A stretch of DNA of 64,000 bases from Sphingobacterium sp. SRCM116780 (lineage in GTDB: Bacteria; Bacteroidota; Bacteroidia; Sphingobacteriales; Sphingobacteriaceae). The stretch is from contig NZ_CP090446.1 in the NCBI RefSeq assembly GCF_021442025.1, positions 2,976,001-3,040,000 of the forward strand, in the 5' to 3' direction. The translations under genes and the position numbers were made by a program. Below, piece by piece: positions 17,871-26,685 of this stretch. Under the pieces are notes generated by a model. It searched no databases and was not told the origin of the DNA. It saw nothing but the letters and a program-made list of their open reading frames with translations. Numbering within the stretch: position 1 is the stretch's first letter; every line of letters starts with the position of its first letter.

Positions 17871-20597
17871 TTATAAAAACATTTTAGTAAAATCCCATGA
17901 TAGTTTCAGCATATAATAACGTCTGATTGTATCGTATCTTCTTTGTGTAAAAACAGAATTGGAGGCTGATCTGCTAAAGCCCTTATTTTGATTCAAAACA
18001 TCATTTATCGTAAAATCTAACATCAATGATTCATTTTTTAAGAATTTTTTGCTAATTCCAGGATGCAATAAAAATTGCTCAAATTTCTGATCAAATGCTT
18101 TGGTTGCAGCTTCATAGGTATATTCGTAATTACTATACACTTTAAATGTTTTTGTAAAGAAGTATTCCACGCTACCCGAAGAACTAAATACAAATCCATT
18201 ACTATTTGTGTTCTCTTGTAAACTCGATTCCATAACACGGTATTGAGGACTCATATTAATATTAAAATTTAATCCTGTCTTGGTATCACGGGTTAGATTA
18301 TATGTAAAATTATAATTGGTTGTATTTACTTTGTTTAGTTCATTATTGAAGAAATTATAGTTCTCTGATAATGACATTGATAATTGGGGAGAATTACTCA
18401 CTCCTAGTTTCTTATCTAACTTGAAATAATAGCCAGACCAAAAATTTGCAGAAACATTTGTCTTTCCTGTAATATTATTCCATTCATAAGTATTTATTCC
18501 GTTTGAAGTACTGATATTTTGCGAAATAGGATCTTTCACTAAGTTTAGATTACCACCGATATAGGCATAACTTCCCGTAAGCAATTTAAATGTATTATAG
18601 CCCAAATTCACATTGTTGCTAAAAGAGGGTTTCAAATTTTCATTACCTAAATAACGATTCAATTGATCTGAATTATCTAAAATTGGTTGAATTTGAGTTA
18701 AAGAAGGTAGCTGATTGCGGCCATTATAGTTGAACCATAGATGTTTACTTTTTGTAAATGAGTAACCTGCACTTAGTGATGGATTGTAAGTGAAAAAATC
18801 TCTTGAAAACTCTTTATTGGTGTAATTATTCTGTTGATTTAAACCATCATTATTAAAACTATTGGTCAAGTTAAAACGTAGTTTTTCTGTGGTATAACTT
18901 AATGCTAATTTGTAATTGCTACTTGTCCTATCAAAATCATAATCATTGCTGTAACGAGTATCTAATTGATCGTAGTTTCCTGTAGTTGATTTGTTAAACG
19001 ATTCGACCAATGATGAGCTTTCATCACGTTCAATGCCACCACCAATTGATAAGTTCAAAACTTTAGATAATGGTTCTGTATAGGTTAAAGAAGCTTGTTT
19101 ATTAGATGTATTCTGAACTCTATTTTTTCGTTGATCAGTGATCGAATCGGTATCCAGATTATACTTATGCACTGCTGAATACAACGATCCAATACCTGTC
19201 ATTTCATCTTTTTTAGCCTGTGCATTTAAGGTGATTGACCTTCCTTTTTTCTTAAATTTATGCGTGAATAAAGCACTTAAATTATAGGTCTTTACATCAT
19301 TATCAATAATTTCTTTTGTATTTTCAGAAGTTATGGTATCCAAATCGGTTGAGAATTGATGTGCTAGCCGCTTATTGTCAGACCATAAATTCTTTTTAGA
19401 GGCTCCACCCCGAATTGTCAAGGTATTTAAGGAATCAAAATTAAGATCATATTTCAGATTAACTCTGTGCTGATCATTCTCTGTATCAATATTTTTAACA
19501 GTTCTATTATTGATCAATCCACTCATAATTGTTTCATCTTGACCGTCACTACTAAGACGACCATACTTGTAACTGATATTAACATTATGTTTGTTCTTAT
19601 CAAATTTATCTGAAAAATTAATCCCTGAATTGATTGCTTTAGGAATACCAATTACCCCTTGACCTGAAAAAGGATCCGTATAATTCATCATGCTCATCGA
19701 TCCATCGTCGCCATATGAAACTCCAGAATCGCCTCCATATTTATCAGCATCTTGCCAATTCATGCTCGTAGTGCCATTATTTCCAAATAAACCATAAGCG
19801 GATATCTTTTGTGAACCTTTGAATTTATTGACCATGATTTGTCCCATGTAATAATCATCAGTACCACCGCCAATTAAAGCTTTACCAAACATTCCTCTCT
19901 TTGCTCCATCTTTCAATTTAACATTGATGGTCTGCTCCCTTTGCCCATCATCGACTCCAGTACGTTCAGCTTGTTCAGATTTTTTTTCATATACCTGTAC
20001 TTTATCGACCATATCTGAACGAATATTGCGAGTCACTAATGTTGGATCATCCCCAAAGAATTCCTCTCCATCTAATAAGACTTTTTTAACTGTTTTTCCT
20101 TGAGCGGTAATTTTTCCAGATGCATCAACAGTAATACCTGGCAAAACTTTTAACAAATCTTCTACTTTAGCATTTTTTTCAACCTTAAAACTACCCGCAT
20201 CAAATTCGGTCGTATCTCCTTTTATTGTAATTGGAATGCGACCATTCACGATTACTTCTTGTAGAAGTTGTGCGCTGTTAGTCAATCCGACCTTTAAAGC
20301 TGAATAATCTTGACCTGGTAAAATTGATGTATAGTAATCACCATATTTAGGATAACTAACGATTAATAAACCTTCGTTAGTAACTGGTTTATTTAATGAA
20401 AAATTTCCATTCTCATCGGACCTAGTAAAATCCAAAAGAACAGAATCTTTCGTGCTTAAAAGCATAATTGTTGCATTTTGCAACTTCTGCTGATCTTTGG
20501 AATCACTAATCTTACCTTGTATTTTACTTTGGGCGAAGCAAAAGCTAATGAGCATTGGTAAGAGTAATAACAACTGGATAATTGTTTTTCTTTTCAT
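17871..20597 (-). CDS. Outer membrane beta-barrel protein with carboxypeptidase-like and plug domains (TonB-receptor-like)
   Basis: 908 residues. Signal peptide 1-22 (MLISFCFAQ end), a carboxypeptidase-regulatory-like beta-sandwich at about 25-110 (IQGKISDSKDQQKLQNATIM), a plug domain at about 115-230 (KVEDLLKVLPGITVDASGKI; KVLLDGEEFFGDDP), then a beta-barrel to the C-terminus ending in an aromatic-rich strand (KLSWDFTKMFL). It belongs to the outer-membrane-protein-beta-barrel family rather than to classical SusC: no SusD-like gene follows. The partner gene is the GLPGLI protein directly downstream. The ligand is unknown. Confidence 0.9.
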   Translation of the reverse strand: MKRKTIIQLLLLLPMLISFCFAQSKIQGKISDSKDQQKLQNATIMLLSTKDSVLLDFTRSDENGNFSLNKPVTNEGLLIVSYPKYGDYYTSILPGQDYSALKVGLTNSAQLLQEVIVNGRIPITIKGDTTEFDAGSFKVEKNAKVEDLLKVLPGITVDASGKITAQGKTVKKVLLDGEEFFGDDPTLVTRNIRSDMVDKVQVYEKKSEQAERTGVDDGQREQTINVKLKDGAKRGMFGKALIGGGTDDYYMGQIMVNKFKGSQKISAYGLFGNNGTTSMNWQDADKYGGDSGVSYGDDGSMSMMNYTDPFSGQGVIGIPKAINSGINFSDKFDKNKHNVNISYKYGRLSSDGQDETIMSGLINNRTVKNIDTENDQHRVNLKYDLNFDSLNTLTIRGGASKKNLWSDNKRLAHQFSTDLDTITSENTKEIIDNDVKTYNLSALFTHKFKKKGRSITLNAQAKKDEMTGIGSLYSAVHKYNLDTDSITDQRKNRVQNTSNKQASLTYTEPLSKVLNLSIGGGIERDESSSLVESFNKSTTGNYDQLDTRYSNDYDFDRTSSNYKLALSYTTEKLRFNLTNSFNNDGLNQQNNYTNKEFSRDFFTYNPSLSAGYSFTKSKHLWFNYNGRNQLPSLTQIQPILDNSDQLNRYLGNENLKPSFSNNVNLGYNTFKLLTGSYAYIGGNLNLVKDPISQNISTSNGINTYEWNNITGKTNVSANFWSGYYFKLDKKLGVSNSPQLSMSLSENYNFFNNELNKVNTTNYNFTYNLTRDTKTGLNFNINMSPQYRVMESSLQENTNSNGFVFSSSGSVEYFFTKTFKVYSNYEYTYEAATKAFDQKFEQFLLHPGISKKFLKNESLMLDFTINDVLNQNKGFSRSASNSVFTQRRYDTIRRYYMLKLSWDFTKMFL

Positions 20598-20936
20598 CTA
20601 AAAACTATAAATATCACGATGGTTAATAAAATTGTATAAATATATTGTATTAATATATCTATTAGATAAGGTTTCAATCGAAATGTTACAGTTATTTTAC
20701 ACTTTTTTTTAAAAAACATTATAAATCTTATGAAACCAATAAATCTTATGAAAAACTCAGATATATTTCTATAATATAAAATAATTCAAAGTCTCCATTT
20801 AGTTAAGCTTTATATTTATCGATTTTTAAATCAGAGAATAAAAAATGCACATAAATAGTTAAAAATCAATATATTAAACTATTACCTATGACACTACTAA
20901 TGTTTTACCTATTTTTGTTTGAAATACAATCATATT
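20598..20936. other. Divergent intergenic region
   Basis: Very AT-rich spacer of 339 bp between the barrel gene (-) and the M20 dipeptidase (+). It holds a plus-strand -7 box TATTTTTG at 20910-20917, 19 nt before the dipeptidase ATG. No ORF, RNA gene or conserved structure is evident. Confidence 0.6.
20910..20917 (+). promoter_or_regulatory. Probable -7 box of the M20 dipeptidase gene
   Basis: TATTTTTG fits TAnnTTTG; the ATG follows 19 nt later. A clear -33 TTG is not seen. Confidence 0.45.
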
Positions 20937-22307
20937 ATGCAAACTATAAAAGAATATGTAGAGACAAACAAGCAAAGATTTTTAGATGAATTGTTTGATT
21001 TATTACGCCTTCCTTCAGTAAGTGCAGATCCAAAATTTAAAAACGATATCGAAAAAACTGCTGAATTTGTTGCTCAAAAATTAAAAGAAGCCGGTGCAGA
21101 CAATGTTGAGATTTGTCAGACAGCAGGTAATCCGATCGTATATGGTGAAAAAATAATCGACCCTGCTTTACCAACAGTGTTAACTTATGGACATTATGAT
21201 GTACAACCTGCAGATCCCTATGAATTGTGGGATACACCTCCATTTGAACCTACTATTCGTGATGGTAAAATCTATGCACGTGGTTCTGCGGATGACAAAG
21301 GACAATTCTACATGCATGTAAAGGCTTTTGAATACATGATGAGAAATAATGCCTTAGCATGTAATATTAAATTTATGATCGAAGGTGAAGAAGAGGTAGG
21401 ATCCGCTAACTTAGGAACATTCGTGAAAGAAAATACAGAAAGGCTAAAAGCTGATGTTATTGTTATCTCAGATACATCGATGATCAGCTTAGAAACACCA
21501 TCATTGGAAACAGGATTAAGAGGATTGTCTTATGTAGAAGTAGAAGTTACTGGACCTAATCGAGATCTACACTCAGGTATATATGGTGGTGCTGTTGCTA
21601 ACCCAGCTACTATTTTAGCGAAATTAATTGCTTCATTACATGACGAAAATAATCATATTGCAATACCAGGTTTTTACGATGATATTGTAGAATTATCGCA
21701 AGAGGAACGTAACGAGCTCAATAAAGCACCATTCGAAATAGAAGAATACAAAAAAGATTTAGGTGTTGAGGAGTTATGGGGAGAAAATGGTTATTCAACA
21801 ATTGAACGTACGGGTACTCGCCCAACATTAGAAGTTAACGGCATTTGGGGTGGATACATTGGTGAGGGAGCCAAAACGGTACTTCCATCAAAAGCCTTTG
21901 CAAAAATCTCTATGCGTTTGGTTCCCAATCAAAATTCACATCGCATTACCGAATTATTTAAAACACATTTTGAAAGTATCGCTCCAAATACTGTAAAAGT
22001 TGAAGTCAAGCCTCACCATGGTGGTGAACCTGTCGTAACGCCTACTGATAGTGTGGCTTATAAAGCGGCTGAAAAAGCTTTAACAGATACTTTTGGCGTA
22101 AAACCAATACCAACTCGTGGCGGTGGTTCAATTCCGATTGTTGCTCTTTTTGAAGAAGTATTGGGTCTAAAAACAGTATTGCTAGGATTCGGATTAAACA
22201 GTGATAATCTGCACTCTCCAAATGAGAAGTATGGTATAGAAAACTACCTTAAAGGTATTTCTACGATTCCTTTATTTCATAAATATTATGCAGAATTAAG
22301 TAAATAA
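20937..22307 (+). CDS. M20-family dipeptidase
   Basis: 456 residues from the ATG at 20937 (MQTIKEYVETNKQ); six extra upstream codons are open but start inside the promoter spacer. Zinc-binding landmarks: TYGHYDVQPAD (His86, Asp88), RGSADDKGQ (bridging Asp119), EGEEEVGS (general base and ligand Glu near 151-152), and a late His in LHSPNEKY. No signal peptide, so cytosolic. This M20 subgroup cleaves dipeptides such as Xaa-His or Cys-Gly and is common in Bacteroidota. Monocistronic, followed by a terminator. Confidence 0.95.
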   Translation: MQTIKEYVETNKQRFLDELFDLLRLPSVSADPKFKNDIEKTAEFVAQKLKEAGADNVEICQTAGNPIVYGEKIIDPALPTVLTYGHYDVQPADPYELWDTPPFEPTIRDGKIYARGSADDKGQFYMHVKAFEYMMRNNALACNIKFMIEGEEEVGSANLGTFVKENTERLKADVIVISDTSMISLETPSLETGLRGLSYVEVEVTGPNRDLHSGIYGGAVANPATILAKLIASLHDENNHIAIPGFYDDIVELSQEERNELNKAPFEIEEYKKDLGVEELWGENGYSTIERTGTRPTLEVNGIWGGYIGEGAKTVLPSKAFAKISMRLVPNQNSHRITELFKTHFESIAPNTVKVEVKPHHGGEPVVTPTDSVAYKAAEKALTDTFGVKPIPTRGGGSIPIVALFEEVLGLKTVLLGFGLNSDNLHSPNEKYGIENYLKGISTIPLFHKYYAELSK

Positions 22308-22322
22308 GATTAGAAAATATAT

Positions 22323-22354
22323 AAAAGGGGTTCAATCGTTGAATCCCTTTTATT
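22323..22354 (+). terminator. Terminator of the M20 dipeptidase gene
   Basis: Stem AAAAGGGGTTCAA / TTGAATCCCTTTT around a short loop, followed by a T-rich stretch. Confidence 0.78.
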
Positions 22355-22411
22355 TTAGATTAATATCTTGATTAACTTTTTCTCTATTCAACAAAAACGT
22401 TAGCATATTTT

Positions 22412-23155
22412 ATGATACGACTTTTAAAGAAACTTCATCGACATTTCTATTTTGCTAGTGTTTTTTTAGTCTTCTGTCTCTTTTTTCCTTTATTATGGTT
22501 TTATGCTAAAAATCCAGAAAAAAATTATAATAAAATAGGCATTCTTAGAAAATGGATGAGTTTATTGGGTTCTTATTTTGTAGGGATTTTTTATTCTGTC
22601 AAACTTGAAGAAGAAATAGATTGGACTAAACCATTTATCCTATGTGCTAATCACACTTCAATCTTAGATATCACTGCCCTAACCTATATATCACCGGTAC
22701 CTTTCTCATTTATTGGAAAAGCTGAGCTTCTTAAAAATCCTGTCACGCGTATTTTCTTTAAAACTATTGATATACCTGTTGATCGTAAAAGCAGAATGTC
22801 TTCTTTTCGATCTTTTAAAAAAGCAAATGATCGGTTACAAGAAGGCAAATCTTTGGCCATTTTTCCTGAAGGAAAAATTGATGATGTATACCCTCCTACT
22901 TTACATGAATTCAAATCTGGTGCATTTCGAATGGCTATAGATAATAATATTCCCATTATACCGATTGTTATTGAGAATGCTTGGAAAATCTTGTGGGATG
23001 ATGGACGTCGATTAGGTTCGCATCCAGGAATTGTTCATATTCAAGTTCTTGCACCAATAAATACAGAACAATACAGTGAACAAAATGCAGAAAAGTTAGA
23101 AGATTACGTTTATAATAAAATGCTTTCACATTGGATATTACAGAATAAATCGTAA
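22412..23155 (+). CDS. 1-acyl-sn-glycerol-3-phosphate acyltransferase family protein
   Basis: 247 residues with an N-terminal membrane helix (about 13-31). Acyltransferase block 1 is NHTSILD (the HX4D catalytic motif) and block 3 is FPEGKI near residue 151; PIIPIVIEN forms block 4. It probably esterifies the sn-2 position of lysophosphatidate in phospholipid synthesis (PlsC), although other lysophospholipids or ornithine lipids are possible substrates. The ABC ATPase gene follows 29 nt later; a functional link is not evident. Confidence 0.9.
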   Translation: MIRLLKKLHRHFYFASVFLVFCLFFPLLWFYAKNPEKNYNKIGILRKWMSLLGSYFVGIFYSVKLEEEIDWTKPFILCANHTSILDITALTYISPVPFSFIGKAELLKNPVTRIFFKTIDIPVDRKSRMSSFRSFKKANDRLQEGKSLAIFPEGKIDDVYPPTLHEFKSGAFRMAIDNNIPIIPIVIENAWKILWDDGRRLGSHPGIVHIQVLAPINTEQYSEQNAEKLEDYVYNKMLSHWILQNKS

Positions 23156-23184
23156 TTTCATCCGTAAACATTAACATATAAATT

Positions 23185-23943
23185 ATGGCTGTCTCCACTT
23201 TAATTGAAATCCAAGAAATTGCCCGACAATATACCATTGGAACAGAAACGATTCATGCTTTAAAATCTGTTTCGTTACATATCAAAAAGGGTGAATTTGT
23301 TGCATTGATGGGGCCATCAGGATCTGGAAAATCCACACTAATGAATATTCTAGGATGTCTGGATACACCTAATCATGGTGCATATATTCTCAATGGGATA
23401 AATGTTAGTGATATGACTGATGATGAATTGGCCGAGGTTAGAAACAAAGAAATAGGATTTGTTTTTCAAACGTTCAATTTACTTCCTAAGAGTACAGCTT
23501 TAGAAAACGTCGCGCTTCCATTAATTTATGCAGGAATTAAGCAAAACATAAGAGAGGAAAAAGCAGCTCAGGCTTTGGATAGTGTTGGGTTAGGTAATCG
23601 AATGGATCATAGACCAAATGAACTTTCCGGAGGACAACGACAACGTGTTGCAGTGGCTCGTGCTTTGATAAATAATCCATCGATCATACTTGCGGATGAA
23701 CCAACAGGAAATCTTGACACGAAGACTTCCATTGAAATCATGGGACTTTTAGAAGAAATTCACTCTAAAGGCAATACAATTATATTAGTGACACACGAAG
23801 AAGATATTGCACAACATGCACATCGAATCGTACGCATGCGAGATGGTCTTATTGAAGCTGACTATCCAAATACAGATATTAAATCTGTCTCTCCAAGATT
23901 GACAGCTTTACAGGAAAGTGGTGATGATTTCGAAAACATCTAA
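23185..23943 (+). CDS. ABC transporter ATP-binding protein, MacB/LolD type
   Basis: 252 residues. Walker [11 protein letters not shown]-loop [13 protein letters not shown] signature [15 protein letters not shown], Walker [13 protein letters not shown] and the switch histidine in LVTHEED are all intact. Sequence style is that of the MacB/LolD/FtsE class, which powers mechanotransmission-type permeases rather than channels. No FtsX-like permease gene is adjacent, so the partner must be encoded elsewhere. About 25 acidic residues after the ATPase core ([13 protein letters not shown] end) are unusual for LolD. A second member, lolD, lies at 49893. Confidence 0.93.
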   Translation: MAVSTLIEIQEIARQYTIGTETIHALKSVSLHIKKGEFVALMGPSGSGKSTLMNILGCLDTPNHGAYILNGINVSDMTDDELAEVRNKEIGFVFQTFNLLPKSTALENVALPLIYAGIKQNIREEKAAQALDSVGLGNRMDHRPNELSGGQRQRVAVARALINNPSIILADEPTGNLDTKTSIEIMGLLEEIHSKGNTIILVTHEEDIAQHAHRIVRMRDGLIEADYPNTDIKSVSPRLTALQESGDDFENI

Positions 23944-24025
23944 AAATTCATCTATATGAGATTCATTTTTTAACATTGAATATCAACACCTTAAACTCAA
24001 CCATTAAAAAAAAATGTTAAATAAC

Positions 24026-24055
24026 TTGTTAAAGACAAATTATATTATAGTTTTG
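24026..24055 (+). promoter_or_regulatory. Promoter of the DUF2795 gene
   Basis: TTG at 24026-24028, exactly 19 nt spacer, TAGTTTTG at 24048-24055: a full match to the Bacteroidota -33/-7 pattern. It ends 30 nt before the ATG. Confidence 0.7.
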
Positions 24056-24085
24056 CGAAAATTGAAAACTTAAATTGTTTTTATT

Positions 24086-24307
24086 ATGTATTGGACATTA
24101 GAGTTAGCTTCACATTTAGAAGATGCCCCTTGGCCGGCAACAAAAGATGAATTAATTGATTATGGTATTCGTTCTGGTGCTCCAGTTGAAGTGATCGAAA
24201 ATTTACAAGATTTAGAAGACGACGGCGAGCCTTATGAGAATATAGAAGAAATTTGGCCAGATTATCCAACAAAGGATGATTTCTTCTTTAATGAAGACGA
24301 GTATTAA
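24086..24307 (+). CDS. DUF2795 domain-containing small acidic protein
   Basis: 73 residues, start MYWTLELASHLEDAPWPATK, strongly acidic (C-terminus FFFNEDEY). The LASHLEDAPWPATKDELIDY segment is the DUF2795 core, a small helical domain of unknown role, common in Bacteroidota as a single gene. It has a very good promoter and its own terminator, which suggests high expression. Confidence 0.88.
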   Translation: MYWTLELASHLEDAPWPATKDELIDYGIRSGAPVEVIENLQDLEDDGEPYENIEEIWPDYPTKDDFFFNEDEY

Positions 24308-24344
24308 TAAAAAATGCCTTGCTATCTAGTGAGGCATTTTTTAT
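24308..24344 (+). terminator. Terminator of the DUF2795 gene
   Basis: Stem AAAAAATGCCT / AGGCATTTTTT with a 12-nt loop directly after the stop codon. Confidence 0.85.
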
Positions 24345-24384
24345 TAATTTTTAATCCTTTCTCAAAAATATAAGTCATACCAAT

Positions 24385-24849
24385 ATGATTACATATTTAA
24401 GAAACGTATTGATCCTTCTGACGTTTATTATTCCTAACAGTAGCTTTGCGCAGGAAAATAAACCTTCTGAATCAAATCTAATTTATATCAACAAGTTTGT
24501 CAAGGATTTGAACAACACAAACATTGCCACTGATGTAATTTTGAGTCAGTATATAACCATCACCAACGAGTTAACGGATGAGTATTTTGAATATTTACAA
24601 GTCAGCCTTGATGAAGTAAGACTCAATATACAAATGAAGGATATTAGTCAGATACAATATATTAACTACTTTCAGCTTCCAAAAAAAGAAACTCGTGACA
24701 TTGACTTAGAGGGAAAAAATGCAAACAATATATACTTTCTAAAAATCAAAGATAGATTAGTCGTCGCATTGTATTTAGATGCTGGAAAAATCGCATCCTT
24801 TACACTGGTATCTAAAGGTGATAATTTGGCTCATTTTGTAACATATTAA
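24385..24849 (+). CDS. Exported protein of unknown function
   Basis: 154 residues with a clear signal peptide (about 1-22, NVLILLTFIIPNSSFAQ). The mature part is mixed alpha/beta, with no cysteines and no recognisable motif; it contains ITNELTDEYFEYLQVSLDEV and ends NLAHFVTY. It lies between the DUF2795 terminator and the trp leader. I do not recognise the family; the signal peptide and normal codon use make it a real gene. Confidence 0.75.
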   Translation: MITYLRNVLILLTFIIPNSSFAQENKPSESNLIYINKFVKDLNNTNIATDVILSQYITITNELTDEYFEYLQVSLDEVRLNIQMKDISQIQYINYFQLPKKETRDIDLEGKNANNIYFLKIKDRLVVALYLDAGKIASFTLVSKGDNLAHFVTY

Positions 24850-24867
24850 AAAATTTCATTAAATCCC

Positions 24868-24898
24868 TTGTTTTTTTAAAAACAATGAAGCATATTTG
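24868..24898 (+). promoter_or_regulatory. Promoter of the trp leader and trpDFBA operon
   Basis: TTG at 24868-24870, 20 nt spacer, CATATTTG at 24891-24898 (one mismatch to TAnnTTTG). Transcription would start near 24904, about 10 nt before the leader-peptide ATG. Confidence 0.6.
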
Positions 24899-24913
24899 CT
24901 TATACAATAAAAA

Positions 24914-24961
24914 ATGAATAAAAACGTAATAAATAAGGCTTGGTGGTGGCATAGCAGTTAA
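24914..24961 (+). CDS. trpL: trp operon leader peptide with three consecutive Trp codons
   Basis: A 15-codon ORF encoding MNKNVINKAWWWHSS, with the three TGG codons at 24941-24949. It sits about 10 nt downstream of a plausible promoter and 95 nt upstream of trpD, and its stop codon lies inside a hairpin. Three Trp codons in a row in so short an ORF, directly in front of tryptophan genes, is the hallmark of ribosome-mediated attenuation: ribosomes stall when charged tRNA-Trp is scarce. The peptide itself is presumably without function. Confidence 0.88.
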   Translation: MNKNVINKAWWWHSS

Positions 24962-25040
24962 CTGTTGTGGCAAAGAACTATTGCTTAGATTTATCTATAC
25001 GTCAAAATAGTAGGCTTGCCTTTTTAGGTAAGCCTTTTTT
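24950..25040 (+). promoter_or_regulatory. trp attenuator (1:2 hairpin, 2:3 antiterminator, 3:4 terminator)
   Basis: Segment 1:2 is a near-palindrome CATAGCAGTT / AACTGTTGTG around the leader stop codon (24950-24969). The antiterminator pairs GGCAA (24969-24973) with TTGCC (25016-25020) and ACTATT (24977-24982) with AATAGT (25006-25011). The terminator pairs AGGCTTGCC (25012-25020) with GGTAAGCCT (25027-25035), one G-T pair, followed by TTTTTT. Antiterminator and terminator share 25016-25020 and so exclude each other. A ribosome at the leader stop would cover GGCAA and favour termination; one stalled on the Trp codons would leave it free and permit read-through into trpD. Confidence 0.85.
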
Positions 25041-25055
25041 ATTTTTAATAGCATC

Positions 25056-26045
25056 ATGAAAAAAATATTAGCACACTTATTTGAATACAAATCATTTAGC
25101 AGAAAAGAAGCTTATGATATTCTTATCAATATTACGGAAGGAAAATATGACAGCCATCAAATTGCGGCATTCATGACAGCTTATGGTATGAGAAGTATTC
25201 GTGTAGAAGAACTTGGTGGTTTTCGGGATGCTATGTATGATCTATGTCTCCAACTTAACTTTACAGGTTATAATCTGATCGATTTATGCGGTACGGGAGG
25301 TGATGGAAAAAACACCTTTAATATTTCAACATTAGCCTCATTCGTTGTCGCTGGAGCAGGTTATCATGTTGCTAAACATGGTAATATAGGTGTTTCATCT
25401 GGATGTGGCTCATCGAATGTCATGGAATATTTGGGTTATCAATTCACAAATGACAAAGGAGAACTAACAAGACAACTAGACGAGGCAAATATCTGTTTTC
25501 TACATGCACCTTTATTTCATCCTGCTATGAAAACTGTTGCTCCTATTCGAAAAGCACTTGGTGTAAAAACTTTTTTTAATATGTTAGGGCCATTGACTAA
25601 CCCAGCCAATCCAAAATTTCAATCTGTTGGTGTTTTCAGTTTGGAGTTGGCTCGTTTATATGGTTATCTGTATCAAGATTCGGCGAAACAGTACTCCATT
25701 ATTCACGCGCTTGATGGGTATGATGAAATATCTTTAACAGGGGATTTCAAAGTAATTACCAATGCTGGAGAAAATTATTATAGTATTCGACAATTAGGAT
25801 TTGACCCTATTTCTCCTATTTCATTAACTGGTGGAGAAACAATTGAAGAAGCGGCTGCCACATTCAAAAAAATTATCAGTAACGAGGGGAATGACATCCA
25901 AAACAATGTTGTACTTACCAATGCTGCTTTTGCAATCAAAACATTTGATCCACAAAAGACCTTCGGTGATTGCTTTTATGAAGCAGAAGAAGCATTAAAA
26001 AGCGGAAAAGCATTAAATAGTTTCAAAAAATTGATTCATAGATAA
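25056..26045 (+). CDS. trpD: Anthranilate phosphoribosyltransferase
   Basis: 329 residues, the usual family length. It transfers phosphoribosyl from PRPP to anthranilate, step 2 of tryptophan synthesis. Landmarks are the PRPP loop DLCGTGGDGKNTFNIST near residue 77, KHGNIGVSSGCGSSNVMEYL, and the conserved HPAMKTVAPIRKALG followed by FNMLGPLTNPA. First structural gene after the attenuator; trpF follows after one base. The glutamine amidotransferase fusion seen in enterobacterial TrpD is absent. trpE and trpG, which make its substrate, are not in this window. Confidence 0.97.
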   Translation: MKKILAHLFEYKSFSRKEAYDILINITEGKYDSHQIAAFMTAYGMRSIRVEELGGFRDAMYDLCLQLNFTGYNLIDLCGTGGDGKNTFNISTLASFVVAGAGYHVAKHGNIGVSSGCGSSNVMEYLGYQFTNDKGELTRQLDEANICFLHAPLFHPAMKTVAPIRKALGVKTFFNMLGPLTNPANPKFQSVGVFSLELARLYGYLYQDSAKQYSIIHALDGYDEISLTGDFKVITNAGENYYSIRQLGFDPISPISLTGGETIEEAAATFKKIISNEGNDIQNNVVLTNAAFAIKTFDPQKTFGDCFYEAEEALKSGKALNSFKKLIHR

Positions 26046-26046
26046 C

Positions 26047-26685
26047 ATGAGCTTGAAAATAAAGGTGTGTGGCATGCGAGATCTAGATAACATGTTAGAT
26101 CTGATTAAATTACCTATTGACTATATGGGATTGATCTTTTATGAAAAATCAAAACGTTATATCAGCACCATAGATGCCCATTTTATAAAATCTCTTCAAG
26201 GGGTAAAAAAGATTGGTGTTTTCGTCAATAGCAGTGAACAAGAGATTTTGAATCAGATCAATAACTTTGGATTGGAGGGAATCCAATTACATGGTCATGA
26301 AAGTCCAGCATTTTGCCAACAAATCAAGTTACACGATATGCTTGTTATTAAAGCATTCGGCATTGATGAAAATTTTGATTGGCAATCATTAAAATCTTAT
26401 GAGTCTGCTGTGGATTATTTTTTATTTGACACAAAAAGTGTCAACCACGGTGGAACAGGAACACAGTTTGATTGGACTTTATTATTGAACTATCCTTTAG
26501 ATAAGCCCTATTTTTTAAGCGGAGGGTTGAGCGCTGATAATATTGAGTCTGCTATCCAAATTCCGGACAATCGATTATATGGGCTTGATTTAAATTCAAA
26601 ATTTGAATTTAAATCGGGTATAAAAAATATAGAATTATTAGAAAAGACATTGAAAATCATTAGAAATGAGCAAATACCAAGTTAA
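26047..26685 (+). CDS. trpF: Phosphoribosylanthranilate isomerase
   Basis: 212 residues, a TIM barrel starting [16 protein letters not shown] with the catalytic cysteine in KVCGMRD and the general acid Asp in the FLFDTKS segment followed by [11 protein letters not shown]; the phosphate-binding loop is [11 protein letters not shown]. It performs the Amadori rearrangement of phosphoribosylanthranilate (step 3). It overlaps trpB by 20 nt. The next enzyme, indole-glycerol-phosphate synthase (trpC), is not fused to it and is not encoded nearby. Confidence 0.96.
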   Translation: MSLKIKVCGMRDLDNMLDLIKLPIDYMGLIFYEKSKRYISTIDAHFIKSLQGVKKIGVFVNSSEQEILNQINNFGLEGIQLHGHESPAFCQQIKLHDMLVIKAFGIDENFDWQSLKSYESAVDYFLFDTKSVNHGGTGTQFDWTLLLNYPLDKPYFLSGGLSADNIESAIQIPDNRLYGLDLNSKFEFKSGIKNIELLEKTLKIIRNEQIPS

